Below are positions 42,030 to 50,614 of a stretch of DNA of 56,212 bases, one piece after another. The notes beneath the pieces are model-generated. The model saw only the letters and a list, made by a program, of their open reading frames with translations. It made no database searches and was not told the origin of the DNA. How positions within the stretch are numbered: the first letter of the stretch is position 1; each line of letters begins with the position of its first letter. This stretch comes from Flavonifractor sp. An100 (GTDB lineage Bacteria; Bacillota; Clostridia; Oscillospirales; Oscillospiraceae), in assembly GCF_002161175.1 (NCBI RefSeq), contig NZ_NFMA01000022.1, positions 1 to 56,212 of the forward strand, read 5' to 3'. The translations under genes and the position numbers were made by a program.

Positions 42030-45000
42030 TATTTCACCCCCCGAATTTCCATCAACTCTTGATACTGCTTCCGGTCCGTTTGGACTTCTTTCGCTGCATA
42101 GGATAGTATAATCTGCCGGATCTCCTGCGCAGTATGTTCTGATACCAATAAGGATTCCGTAATTTTACGATCTGCCAATGTTCGGGCCTCTTCTACGCTT
42201 ACTGTGTCGCGGCGAATTTCCTCCACCAACCGTTTCCCATGTACCAAGCAGTAGAGGACATATCTCTGCTCGGCCGTTGAAAGTGGTTTTTGGTCGATTA
42301 TCGCATGATACAGTAGCTTTTTTGCCTCTCGACCTGTTTCGCGACGGTCGATCCATGTCCGGATATGGTCTATGCCCTCCCGCTCCAGCAGCGTGCCATC
42401 CGGCGCATTTTGGAGTAAGACTTGACACACAGACTCTGCCAGCTGATTTTTGCAGGCTAAAGTGGGCTGATAAGAGAAGCATCTGGCCTCGCCAAAGTAG
42501 TCAACTTTGCACAGTACCGGCTCCAGCCAGTGATTTTGATACACCGCGGCCACACCGGTATCCAAGCGGGACAGTTCCACAATTTGGTCGTCGTTTAGTC
42601 CCGCGGCCTTCCCCACCAGCATACGGTCGCTCTCATCTGGCAAGCGCAGTACGATCTTGGTATTGGTATTACGAATCACCGCCATATCTAAAAGGCCGGG
42701 CGACTGGTCAGCGATGATAAACCCTTCGCCATAAGTACGCATCTCTGCAATGGCATTGGTCAGCATCTCTACCGACTTCCCCTGGAGGTTGGAGCTCTCC
42801 TGGCTCTGCTCCATGGAGGTACGCCGCAGCAGGTTATGCGCCTCCTCCAGCACCGTAATGTGGCGCAGACCGCTGTTTGGCTTGTTTGACCCATCTGCCC
42901 GCTGTTCCATGCGGTGTTCCTGAAGTTTTAGGATCAAAACACCCATAAGCAAGGCTTTTGTTTCGGAAGAACCCACTCGGCTCAGATCCGCGATGACATT
43001 TTTGTCAAATAGCTCACTGTCAGGAAGTTCATCGTAGGCACAAAGAACTTGCCCGTTGATCCCGTTGGTCAAGGATTCCAGCCGGGTCAGTAGCGCGCCC
43101 TTATAGTCTCCCTGCGTATCATTGGAAAAGCCCTTGCTGTCCACAACAGTCGGAAGAGCCTTCATTACATCGCGAAAGGTAGGAAACTTCCGCATAGGGC
43201 CTGTACAGGTGGAGGAATTTAAGCTCCATCCGCAGCCCTTGTACGCCTGCTCTACAGAGGCCTTCAGGACCGCGGGCATGGCAGCGTACATAGGCCAGCA
43301 GGCGTTGAAGATCTCAATCAGCCGGTCGATATGCTCCAGCACATGGGTGTCCTCCGGGAAAGAAAACGGATTCAGGCGCAGAAGCGGTGCCTTATAGGGA
43401 TTGGTGCCGTAAACCTGAACATTGGAGCAGCCTCCCAGCGCCTCCTTATACTCTCCCTTCGCGGGTTCAATTACAAGGAAATTGGCATCTGCGTCTCCTT
43501 CCAGGCACAGCTGATTCAACAGGGTATAAATTGCATTGGATTTGCCTGCGCCAGTAGAGCCGGTAATGAACACATGTGCAGTGAGACTATCCCGGTCCAG
43601 GCATACAGGAGCCTTTTCCTCTTGCCGCATGTGGTAGATCCGTCCAAATGGAACGACCGCCTTTTTCGGGTCCTTTGCATACTGGACCACTTCCCGGCCA
43701 AAGGGGACGCACTCATATACAGGCAGACCACTGACTGATTTGCGGGGAAAATTGAGGGCATGGGCCAGCTCTGCTCCGGTAAGCGCAGTAGTGACAGATA
43801 CCTGGGACGGATAAATCAGTTGCTCTGGCTCTTTTTGTACCACTTCCCGGCTCAGCGCGAACTGTGGATGCCGGAGCGCGCGCAGCCAGGGGAAAATTGG
43901 AACCGCCTTTCTGGGTTCCCACACATTAATGGCAGCCTGTTCCAGATAGGATTCCTCCCCCTGGGTCAAGGAGAGATACATGTGGGCGACATTCTTGGCC
44001 ATATCGTAATTGTGAGAGAAAATATACGCTGCAAAATCCCACATCCCGAGGGCGGTGCACTGATCCATGCGCTTTATCTGGCTCTCCAGCATATCCTGAA
44101 TATGCTTTACACCATAGTCCACATAGGTCTCTGTTGATCCACTGGTGGTACCGCTGGTTTGGGCTCGATTTGAGGAACGGCCAAGGTTGAAGGGCAACAA
44201 TGTATCTAAAGATGCCCCCACACTTGCGCTTGCGCTTTCCGACAGAGAATCTATAGAACCACGGCTTTTCTGCCAAGTGGCGTAGGGGCTCAACTCGGTG
44301 TAGAGCTGGCACAGACGGTTTTGACGCTCCCACAGATTGTCCGCAGGTGTAGCCAGCAGCACAATGGAATACTCGTCAGCTCCTCTCTGTGGGACAACGC
44401 CGTCCAGTAGCTTCTCGATACTCTGACTGACAAAATTCTCCGATTTTTCAGACGGCAGATTGGAGACCGCCGCCACAGCGCAGCCGGATAGCCGCTCCCG
44501 CAGGGCAAGGGGAATTCCGTCTTGTGTCTCCCCCAATTCTGCGCCGGGGAAATTCCCATAAAATGCGCTCCGAAAACGGCGGCTCAGTCCGTTGACAACC
44601 GCGGGCTGATCCAGCTCGTCGCAGTTCTCCACGGCCATGGTGACAGTGCAGCCGGCAGTGGTTCGGGTGTAAATCAGTGCGATGACGCAGCGTTCCTCCG
44701 ACAGAGCCTGATATACGTTTACCAGCTTGTCCAGATTGTTTTCATTGGAATCCACCGTCCACTTGGTAATGTCAAAAAAACGGATGCGATTTTCCGGAGA
44801 AAAATTCTCGTCCGGCCAAGTGACGGGCCAATAGGAGGAGCTTACCAGCGGCAGATAGGTCTGGGTGACCTCCGCGTGAATGGCGTTCAGGCACTTTGAA
44901 ACGATGTCCAACTTGTCCTGCTCACCGGCGCTCTCTGACTTCAGATAGTTTTTTCGCGCCTGGTCGATCTCGGCGGCCTGTGCCTGGCTTAACTGCGCGG

Positions 45001-45085
45001 CAGTGGCGATGCCATCCGCCGCCATGGTGAGCGCTTGTTGGGCTACCTCCTTGGCCTGATTGACTTTCTTTTGTATGAAGCCCAT
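42029..45085 (-). CDS. HerA/FtsK-type ATPase (DUF87-like)
   Basis: 1018 residues. The N-terminal half (1-460) is unique: helical start (KKVNQAKEVAQQALTMAADG), a mixed region, and a Ser/Thr-rich insert around 300 (SGTTSGSTETYVDYG). The second half is a HerA-VirB4 ATPase: Walker A GSTGAGKSN near 508, FLVIEPAKGEYKEALGG, Walker B VLEEAHNLL near 745 with catalytic Glu, and NTNTKIVLRLPDESDRMLVG sensor-type region. Such hexameric motors pump DNA or protein or drive nucleases in HerA-NurA-like pairs. Upstream lies the tail-anchored protein (15-base gap), downstream the PoNe toxin. No membrane helix is evident. Confidence 0.85.
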   Translation of the reverse strand: MGFIQKKVNQAKEVAQQALTMAADGIATAAQLSQAQAAEIDQARKNYLKSESAGEQDKLDIVSKCLNAIHAEVTQTYLPLVSSSYWPVTWPDENFSPENRIRFFDITKWTVDSNENNLDKLVNVYQALSEERCVIALIYTRTTAGCTVTMAVENCDELDQPAVVNGLSRRFRSAFYGNFPGAELGETQDGIPLALRERLSGCAVAAVSNLPSEKSENFVSQSIEKLLDGVVPQRGADEYSIVLLATPADNLWERQNRLCQLYTELSPYATWQKSRGSIDSLSESASASVGASLDTLLPFNLGRSSNRAQTSGTTSGSTETYVDYGVKHIQDMLESQIKRMDQCTALGMWDFAAYIFSHNYDMAKNVAHMYLSLTQGEESYLEQAAINVWEPRKAVPIFPWLRALRHPQFALSREVVQKEPEQLIYPSQVSVTTALTGAELAHALNFPRKSVSGLPVYECVPFGREVVQYAKDPKKAVVPFGRIYHMRQEEKAPVCLDRDSLTAHVFITGSTGAGKSNAIYTLLNQLCLEGDADANFLVIEPAKGEYKEALGGCSNVQVYGTNPYKAPLLRLNPFSFPEDTHVLEHIDRLIEIFNACWPMYAAMPAVLKASVEQAYKGCGWSLNSSTCTGPMRKFPTFRDVMKALPTVVDSKGFSNDTQGDYKGALLTRLESLTNGINGQVLCAYDELPDSELFDKNVIADLSRVGSSETKALLMGVLILKLQEHRMEQRADGSNKPNSGLRHITVLEEAHNLLRRTSMEQSQESSNLQGKSVEMLTNAIAEMRTYGEGFIIADQSPGLLDMAVIRNTNTKIVLRLPDESDRMLVGKAAGLNDDQIVELSRLDTGVAAVYQNHWLEPVLCKVDYFGEARCFSYQPTLACKNQLAESVCQVLLQNAPDGTLLEREGIDHIRTWIDRRETGREAKKLLYHAIIDQKPLSTAEQRYVLYCLVHGKRLVEEIRRDTVSVEEARTLADRKITESLLVSEHTAQEIRQIILSYAAKEVQTDRKQYQELMEIRGVK

Positions 45086-45100
45086 GAACGTTCCCCCTTT

Positions 45101-45460
45101 TTAGGAGTGAAAAAGTCGCACGAGGGCAACGACGGCTACCACCAGCGCAATTGCCGCCGCAATTCCTCCGAAGATGGCAAGCTTTTTCCTCTGGCGCTTC
45201 TTCCGATAGACCTCCTCGCTCATCTCCGCCATGTACTCAAAGAATTTGCGGGAGCTGGCGCTGGCCATAAAATCGCGCTCCAGATCCTTCAGGTCCTCCA
45301 TCGACCACGGCTTGGATTTGCGGGTAACTTTCCCAGTGGTAAAGGCGCGTTCCCCGAACTCCTGCTCCATACGATCCAACTCCGCCTCGGCTTCCGCGCG
45401 GCTATACTGCCCCTTCATGACCTTGTCGACAAAGTTAATCCTGGCCTGAATGTTGTCCAT
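45101..45460 (-). CDS. tail-anchored small membrane protein
   Basis: 119 residues: a charged N-terminal part (QARINFVDKVMKGQYSRAEA, helical, with a heptad-like pattern) and one C-terminal membrane helix (about 93-115: AIFGGIAAAIALVVAVVALV) after a KKRQRKK stretch, so its N terminus faces the cytosol. No known domain. A GAGGAGG ribosome site is present and it begins 3 bases after the dynamin gene. It is likely the membrane dock for the GTPase or ATPase (inference). Confidence 0.75.
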   Translation of the reverse strand: MDNIQARINFVDKVMKGQYSRAEAEAELDRMEQEFGERAFTTGKVTRKSKPWSMEDLKDLERDFMASASSRKFFEYMAEMSEEVYRKKRQRKKLAIFGGIAAAIALVVAVVALVRLFHS

Positions 45461-45463
45461 AAC

Positions 45464-47794
45464 TCATACCTCCTCATTGTCAAGCTCAAATAGGCGTCTG
45501 ATCTCCTCTTGGTTTTGGGTAAAGCGAGTATTTAGATCCTCAAGATGCTGGATCTCCTGACTGCACGCCTCCTGCTGTCGTACCAATTCTTGCAAGGTGG
45601 GATTGAAGTCCGCAATGCGCGACTCTAGGGCACTGATAAAGGAATCATACCATTTATTCATCATATTTTGCACATTATCCAGATAGCTGTTTGATATTAG
45701 GGTTATATTTTCCTTCAACACCGTCTGCATATTATCTGCGCAGGTTTTTGCGTTAAATTCTCTCCCATGCCAGAAGAGAAAACGCCATTCTGATTTGCCT
45801 AAATCATTAAAATCAAAAGATATTTCTAATATTTCTGGCTGAGGAAAATTTATAATATGCTCTCGCAGAAATTCCTTTTGTTGTTCGGAAAGTCCCTTGC
45901 TCTCGGTAACGAGCTCCGCACAATTCGACGTGAACCAGTTTAAATACATTCTCCAAAATGCGCGACTCTCAGAATATAGGCTATTTGCAATCATCTTCTG
46001 CATTTTTTGCATCTCTTTTGTGATCCAACGCTGCATATCCCCATCATTTTTCTTCAACTGCTTCCATTGTGCTGCAATTTGAGGCTTTAAAACATTGGGA
46101 GCCATACTGGATTCAAATTTTTCGATTTGTGTGCGGATTTTTTTCTTATATTCAACCGGATCGTCTTGAAGCCTCTTTTCCTTCTCGGCCTCAAGCGCAC
46201 GAACCAATTCCTGCTCCTTTTCGCTCATTTTGTCCACAATCTGTGCTAACAGCTCCGCTTTTTCCACTTTCTTACGCTCTGCGCAGTCCCTCAGTGTGCG
46301 GATTGCTGAGGACAGATAGGTCTGTGCCTGCTGACTTTTATTATAGGCGGCATATTTTTCTGCAAAACGTGAAATCTCATTCTCAACAGCCCATAAGCCA
46401 CTGTTATGGAGTAGCCGCTGCTGCATATCTTCCCCTTCATTAGCTCTCTCTCCCGCCTCGCAGATAGGTTGGAGGCGGTATTCAGGTAGTTTGTCTGCAA
46501 GGAAGAGTTTCGGGTCTCCATCTTGAAACAATGGTGCTTGAGTTTTATATACACGCCGAGTATTGGTATCTACGCAGCAAGTCATATCTGCTTTTTTTGC
46601 TCCCAAACCCACCACGGAAGAGACAAAAATCACACTGTTTTGTATGCTGAAATTATCATCTTTGCGGAGATTCTCCTTGAGCGAATCCAAGTCGGTTCGA
46701 TCTGCCTTGCTAACTACAATCATTGTATTGCTAGTGTCCAGAGCCTCGATACCGGATAACTGTTCCCGGAGCTCCTCTACAGTAGTAGAACTCATATTGT
46801 CCGGATCCGTGAGCAGCAGGGGGAGACCGTTGGTCTGTCCTTCCAGCGCTTTCTCCATAGCCTCCTTGTGTTCTTTACGTTTAGCAGCGTTGGGTCCCGG
46901 CGTATCGCAGATGGTAAACTGGTAGCGGTCCAGCGGCAAGGTCGAGCCTACGAACGGGGTATCAATCTCGATCCAGTCTGAGATCAAATGGTCTGCAGCG
47001 CCGTTTTTCAGGCTGTTGAATTCGTTTAATACCGAGATCAGCCGGCAGACATACGCAGGAGAGGGCCTTACATCTCGAAGCGCAGTGTCCAGGCACCGCT
47101 TCAGCTCCAGCTCCGGCAGGAAGGCGCTGTCTTCCAGGTAGTACCCATCCTGGTTAAAACAAATCTGCACCGATTGGTCGCCGTACTGGAACCGAATCAC
47201 GGTATCAGACCAGGTGCCCCGGGGCAGAGAGGTCACTTTGAATATTTTTGCCGTGGTGGGGCTGGAGGCGGTGGGCAGCAGCTCCTCGCCAATGAGGGCA
47301 TTGATAAAGGAGGACTTGCCCGCGCTGTACGCACCGGCTACAACAAGTACGACTCCGGAGCGGGACGCGTCCAAATACTTATCAAGATCAGCCTTGATTT
47401 TGGAGTCATCTGCGAAGTCTTCGGCCAACCCTTTAAAAATCTCGTCAATCTTTTCCAACACAGCCTCAGACGAGATCATACGGCCGCCGCCGTCGCAGCA
47501 GCAGATCTGCTGTTTGACGTCCATCCGCCGGACAATTTCTTTCAGATCCTCCCAGTCTGTATCTGTACCCGAGAAAAATAGGTCCACGCCTTTCCCGTCG
47601 GTGCAGCAGTCCTTCAAAATGTAGTCAATGATCTCCTCCGCACAATTTTGCAGGGAACCTTGCTGATACTTTAGGTCGCTAAAAAGCGCGCTCCCTTGGT
47701 ATAGATCTCCCCACGCTTGGCCTGGTGCGCTGCGGTATCGATAGCGAATCGTCTTCTGATACGGGTTGTAAATGATCTTGACCTGGTTGTTCAT
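45464..47794 (-). CDS. dynamin-like GTPase
   Basis: 776 residues. N-terminal 1-105 has no recognised domain. The GTPase domain has G1 GAYSAGKSS (154-162), G2 Thr at 180-181 (SPTTAKIF), G3 DTPG (297-300), G4 SKAD (362-365; Ser in place of Asn/Thr). A long helical part (450-650) with coiled coil (ALEAEKEKRLQDD) and a C-terminal helix (EACSQEIQHLEDLNTRFTQN) fits a dynamin stalk. No membrane segment is visible, so membrane contact may be via the small protein. Ribosome site is weak. Bacterial dynamins remodel membranes and some protect against phage lysis. Confidence 0.87.
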   Translation of the reverse strand: MNNQVKIIYNPYQKTIRYRYRSAPGQAWGDLYQGSALFSDLKYQQGSLQNCAEEIIDYILKDCCTDGKGVDLFFSGTDTDWEDLKEIVRRMDVKQQICCCDGGGRMISSEAVLEKIDEIFKGLAEDFADDSKIKADLDKYLDASRSGVVLVVAGAYSAGKSSFINALIGEELLPTASSPTTAKIFKVTSLPRGTWSDTVIRFQYGDQSVQICFNQDGYYLEDSAFLPELELKRCLDTALRDVRPSPAYVCRLISVLNEFNSLKNGAADHLISDWIEIDTPFVGSTLPLDRYQFTICDTPGPNAAKRKEHKEAMEKALEGQTNGLPLLLTDPDNMSSTTVEELREQLSGIEALDTSNTMIVVSKADRTDLDSLKENLRKDDNFSIQNSVIFVSSVVGLGAKKADMTCCVDTNTRRVYKTQAPLFQDGDPKLFLADKLPEYRLQPICEAGERANEGEDMQQRLLHNSGLWAVENEISRFAEKYAAYNKSQQAQTYLSSAIRTLRDCAERKKVEKAELLAQIVDKMSEKEQELVRALEAEKEKRLQDDPVEYKKKIRTQIEKFESSMAPNVLKPQIAAQWKQLKKNDGDMQRWITKEMQKMQKMIANSLYSESRAFWRMYLNWFTSNCAELVTESKGLSEQQKEFLREHIINFPQPEILEISFDFNDLGKSEWRFLFWHGREFNAKTCADNMQTVLKENITLISNSYLDNVQNMMNKWYDSFISALESRIADFNPTLQELVRQQEACSQEIQHLEDLNTRFTQNQEEIRRLFELDNEEV

Positions 47795-47842
47795 CTCTAT
47801 CTCACTCTCTTTCCAACGCTTAACGCTGCGTATGTTCTATTT

Positions 47843-48763
47843 TCAACTAATATACGAACCCTGGCTTCGCAGCCACATTTCAATGCCCCTGCCAAACACT
47901 TCGGCCTCTACGGTCCATCCAGTTTCATCCCGCTCCACGATTTCCGCTGTGGGCAGCCGGTCCAGCACAGCCTCAATGGACGGCCCTGTATAGTGAAATC
48001 GAATCCGTTCCAGCTTTCCGCCGTACATAAACTGTACCCGTTTGCGGAATTCCCCCTCCTGAAAGCGGTCCTTATAGGGGACCTTAAAATGCTCATCCAA
48101 CAACTGAACATTTCGGATGCGGTCGATCCGGTAGATGGTGGGAAAAAGGTCGTCTGGATTTTCAAAGGTGTCCTTGTCCTCCAGAAATGCGGTCAAGTAA
48201 AAATAGTACTCTGAAAACATGATTCCCACCGGCTTTACCCGGCGGCGCACCAGCCTGGGTTCTTTCAGACGTTCATACTCAATTTCCATCATCTGATGGT
48301 TCTGTACTGCCTGACTGATCTCCCATAGGCCTGGGAGAAGCCGTTGCTTGTGGTGGGGTTCCACATAGTGGTGTTTCTCATTGGCCAGTAACTCCGTTAT
48401 CGCCTTTTTGCTCTTCTCTGGTACGCAGCAGGCGATGAGCTTGTCCAGGATAGGAAGCATCTCGTCTTTTCGCATGGAGCGGCTCTCCAATAGGATTTTG
48501 CAGACGGCCAAGATCTCGCTGTTATTCAGCAGCGCGCGAGAGGGACTCTCCAGCCGGTAGCCTCTTGCCGCTCGGTCGTAGATGATATCCTGTTGTAGCC
48601 CTTCCTCTGCAAAAAAACAGCGCAGCGCTTCCATGTCACGTTGGATGCTCCGCTCCGTGACATGGAAGCGCTGCGCCAGTTCTTTTTTGCGCAAAATATC
48701 CCCATTGACTAACTGGGAGTAGATTTTTAAGATGCGGTCAGTCTTTAACGCCGTGCCGTCCAT
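47843..48763 (-). CDS. WYL-domain transcriptional regulator
   Basis: 306 residues: winged HTH (about 10-70: RKKELAQRFHVTERSIQRDM), a helical region, and a WYL domain (about 150-225: MMEIEYERLKEPRLVRRRVK, YYFYLTAFLED, YRIDRIRNVQLLDE) with a C-terminal WCX-type extension ending at GIEMWLRSQGSYIS. WYL regulators bind nucleic acid ligands and commonly control phage-defence operons (for example BrxR, CapW). It lies 48 bases upstream of the dynamin gene on the same strand. TAGGAGGATCG precedes the ATG. Likely autorepressor of the whole operon. Confidence 0.9.
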   Translation of the reverse strand: MDGTALKTDRILKIYSQLVNGDILRKKELAQRFHVTERSIQRDMEALRCFFAEEGLQQDIIYDRAARGYRLESPSRALLNNSEILAVCKILLESRSMRKDEMLPILDKLIACCVPEKSKKAITELLANEKHHYVEPHHKQRLLPGLWEISQAVQNHQMMEIEYERLKEPRLVRRRVKPVGIMFSEYYFYLTAFLEDKDTFENPDDLFPTIYRIDRIRNVQLLDEHFKVPYKDRFQEGEFRKRVQFMYGGKLERIRFHYTGPSIEAVLDRLPTAEIVERDETGWTVEAEVFGRGIEMWLRSQGSYIS

Positions 48764-48897
48764 AAACGATCCTCCTACAGAAAGTTATGCGCTATGGAAC
48801 ATATAAAACTATCTTGAAGTTATAATAATATATTTATAGGCTCATGTCAATTTTTGTCGCAATTCGCTACCATAAAAGGGACTTGGAGGAATTGCAC

Positions 48898-49134
48898 ATG
48901 AAAGACATCTATAAAGAACAATACCGCCAAATCGGCCTGAAAATCGCTTACTACCGTAAGCTCCGGGGCTTGACCCAGGAGGAGCTTGCAGAGCAGGTGG
49001 GTGTAACGCCGGCCTTTATTGGCCATTTAGAAGCCCCCAATATTTCAAAAGCCCTGTCACTGGACACATTATTTGATATTGCCGCGGCATTGGATGTGCC
49101 TCCCTACAAATTTCTCTACTTCGATGATTTTTGA
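48898..49134 (+). CDS. small XRE-family regulator
   Basis: 78 residues from ATG 48898 (GGAGG 8 bases upstream; the frame is open from 48844). HTH at about 12-65: IGLKIAYYRKLRGLTQEELA, then VTPAFIGHLEAPNISKALSL. It ends just after the domain (YKFLYFDDF). It is divergent from the WYL-led operon with an AT-rich space between, so it may be a second regulator of that operon. Confidence 0.87.
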   Translation: MKDIYKEQYRQIGLKIAYYRKLRGLTQEELAEQVGVTPAFIGHLEAPNISKALSLDTLFDIAAALDVPPYKFLYFDDF

Positions 49135-49261
49135 TGAGACCATTATACCATATTGAGTGGACAGCAGTTGTCTCCCTTCCCTAATTTTTCGACATTTTTG
49201 ACCTCCTCGCAGCCAAATATTTTCCGGAGACGAGGGTGACGCACTATACTAAAGAGCAAAA

Positions 49262-49295
49262 GAACAGTCAGAGGAATGTTTTCCCCTGGCTGTTC
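49262..49295 (-). terminator. terminator after the recombinase gene
   Basis: GAACAGTCAGAGG (49262-49274) and CCCCTGGCTGTTC (49283-49295) pair with two mismatches; TTTTGCTCTTT follows on the minus strand. Confidence 0.65.
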
Positions 49296-49301
49296 CCCTT
49301 C

Positions 49302-49862
49302 TCAGTGGTTAGCCCCCTGGCTCCGGACATGCCGGTAAAAGGTGCTGGAAGTCATGTTCAGCCGCTTCATGGCCTCTACTGCTGTGAAGTCTCCTTTCCT
49401 CCAGCGGGCGACCACCGCATCAAAATTTGGGGGCGAGATGGGCTTTCGACCCGTGTATTTCCCCTGTGCCCGGGCAATGGCAATACCCTCCCGCTGCCGC
49501 TGGAGGATGTACTCCCGCTCCAGCTCCGCCACCGCGCCGAATACAGTGAGCATAAACTTGCCGGTGGGCGTGGTGGTGTCGATGGCCTCCTTCTGGGAGA
49601 CAAATTCCACCCCTTTCTCGGTGAGCCGCTCCACCAGCTCCAGCAGGTCGCGGGTATTGCGTGCAAACCGGCTGATGGACTCCACAACCACGGTATCTCC
49701 TCTGCGCACATACTCCAGCATCCGGCGCATCTCCGGCCTGTCGGCGCTCTTCCCGCTCATGCGGTCAATATAGACCTCATCGACTCCGAGCGCCTCCATC
49801 AGAACCTCCTGCCGGGCGGTGTTCTGGTCCAACGTACTAATTCGGATGTATCCAATTTTCAA
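49302..49862 (-). CDS. serine recombinase (resolvase/invertase type)
   Basis: 186 residues from TTG 49862, 8 bases after AAAGGAG. N-terminal resolvase domain with the nucleophile Ser in IGYIRISTLDQNTARQE, then ERDGYI-type region seen here as DRMSGKSADRPEMRRMLEYV and SISRFARNTRDLLEL; C-terminal HTH_7 (FTAVEAMKRLNMTSSTFYRH). Such small recombinases resolve cointegrates or invert short segments, rather than integrate at tRNAs. The frame extends to 49994 but into the antitoxin promoter. It is divergent from the toxin-antitoxin pair. Confidence 0.92.
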   Translation of the reverse strand: MKIGYIRISTLDQNTARQEVLMEALGVDEVYIDRMSGKSADRPEMRRMLEYVRRGDTVVVESISRFARNTRDLLELVERLTEKGVEFVSQKEAIDTTTPTGKFMLTVFGAVAELEREYILQRQREGIAIARAQGKYTGRKPISPPNFDAVVARWRKGDFTAVEAMKRLNMTSSTFYRHVRSQGANH

Positions 49863-49881
49863 TGATTCGACTCCTTTCCTC

Positions 49882-49910
49882 TTGTGAATGGAGAATGGCC
49901 GTGGTATAAT
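49882..49910 (+). promoter_or_regulatory. promoter of the toxin-antitoxin operon
   Basis: TTGTGA (49882-49887), 17-bp spacer, TATAAT (49905-49910), 22 bases before the antitoxin ATG and adjacent to the divergent recombinase start. Confidence 0.75.
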
Positions 49911-49931
49911 ATGGCCACAGGAGGTGGGCGT

Positions 49932-50192
49932 ATGCCAAAGATCATTCCCATTCGTGATTTGAAAAATACCACCGCCATTTCCGAGTGCTGCCATGCGGTG
50001 GGCGAGCCGATTTTCGTCACAAAGAACGGATACGGCGATATGGTGGTGATGAGTATGGAAGCGTACGAGGAGCGCATGCGAATGCTGGACGTGTACGCGA
50101 AACTGGCCTCCGCCGAACAGCAGGTGGCATCCGGACAGGTTCTCTCCGCCGAAGACTCTCTGAAAGGGCTGAGAGAGAAGTATGGCCTATAA
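49932..50192 (+). CDS. Phd/YefM-family antitoxin
   Basis: 86 residues from ATG 49932 (AGGAGGTGGG upstream). Typical Phd/YefM start MPKIIPIRDLKNTTAISECC, then EPIFVTKNGYGDMVVMSMEA and a helical toxin-binding tail ending LREKYGL. It represses its promoter and neutralises the downstream toxin, whose start it overlaps by 11 bases. Confidence 0.93.
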   Translation: MPKIIPIRDLKNTTAISECCHAVGEPIFVTKNGYGDMVVMSMEAYEERMRMLDVYAKLASAEQQVASGQVLSAEDSLKGLREKYGL

Positions 50193-50493
50193 GCTCATTG
50201 TCACCCAGAAGGCGCACCAGGATCTGGACGATGCTCTGGGGTACATTGCCCGGAAGCTGGCAAACCCGAAAGCCGCCGCTAATCTGTTGGATCAGGTGGA
50301 AAAGTGCTACGGCCAGCTGCGCCGGTTTCCATTTCTATATGAGTGCTGCCAGGATACGCGCTTGAAAGAGATGGGCTACCGGAAAACCGTGATTGGAAAT
50401 TATATCCTGGTTTTTCGCCCCGTGGAGCAGGAGCAGATGGTCTATGTGCTTCGCTTTTTCTACGGGGGACAGGACTATCCAAAACAGCTATGA
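50182..50493 (+). CDS. RelE/ParE-family toxin
   Basis: 103 residues: N-terminal YKLIVTQKAHQDLDDALGYI, helical middle NPKAAANLLDQVEKCYGQL, and the beta part LKEMGYRKTVIGNYILVFRP with YVLRFFYGGQDYP. This is the RelE/ParE fold; lacking a check of catalytic residues I cannot say whether it cleaves mRNA or blocks gyrase. It partners the overlapping antitoxin, and probably stabilises the island. Confidence 0.92.
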   Translation: MAYKLIVTQKAHQDLDDALGYIARKLANPKAAANLLDQVEKCYGQLRRFPFLYECCQDTRLKEMGYRKTVIGNYILVFRPVEQEQMVYVLRFFYGGQDYPKQL

Positions 50494-50497
50494 TGAT

Positions 50498-50566
50498 TCC
50501 CATTGGGGCCGGTTTTGGATTTGGCATGTGTCAAATCTTTAAAACCAACCCCAATGGGATACTTTT
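50498..50566 (+). terminator. long multi-step hairpin after the toxin gene
   Basis: TCCCATTGGGG (50498-50508) pairs with CCCCAATGGGA (50549-50559), and inner GGTTTT/AAAACC and GATTTG/CAAATC arms pair further, with TACTTTT after it. Another partial copy, CCCCAATGG, occurs at about 50588. Confidence 0.6.
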
Positions 50567-50614
50567 ATGCCCTGCCAATCGGGTACACCCCAATGGCACA
50601 GAGATTCCTCTGAT

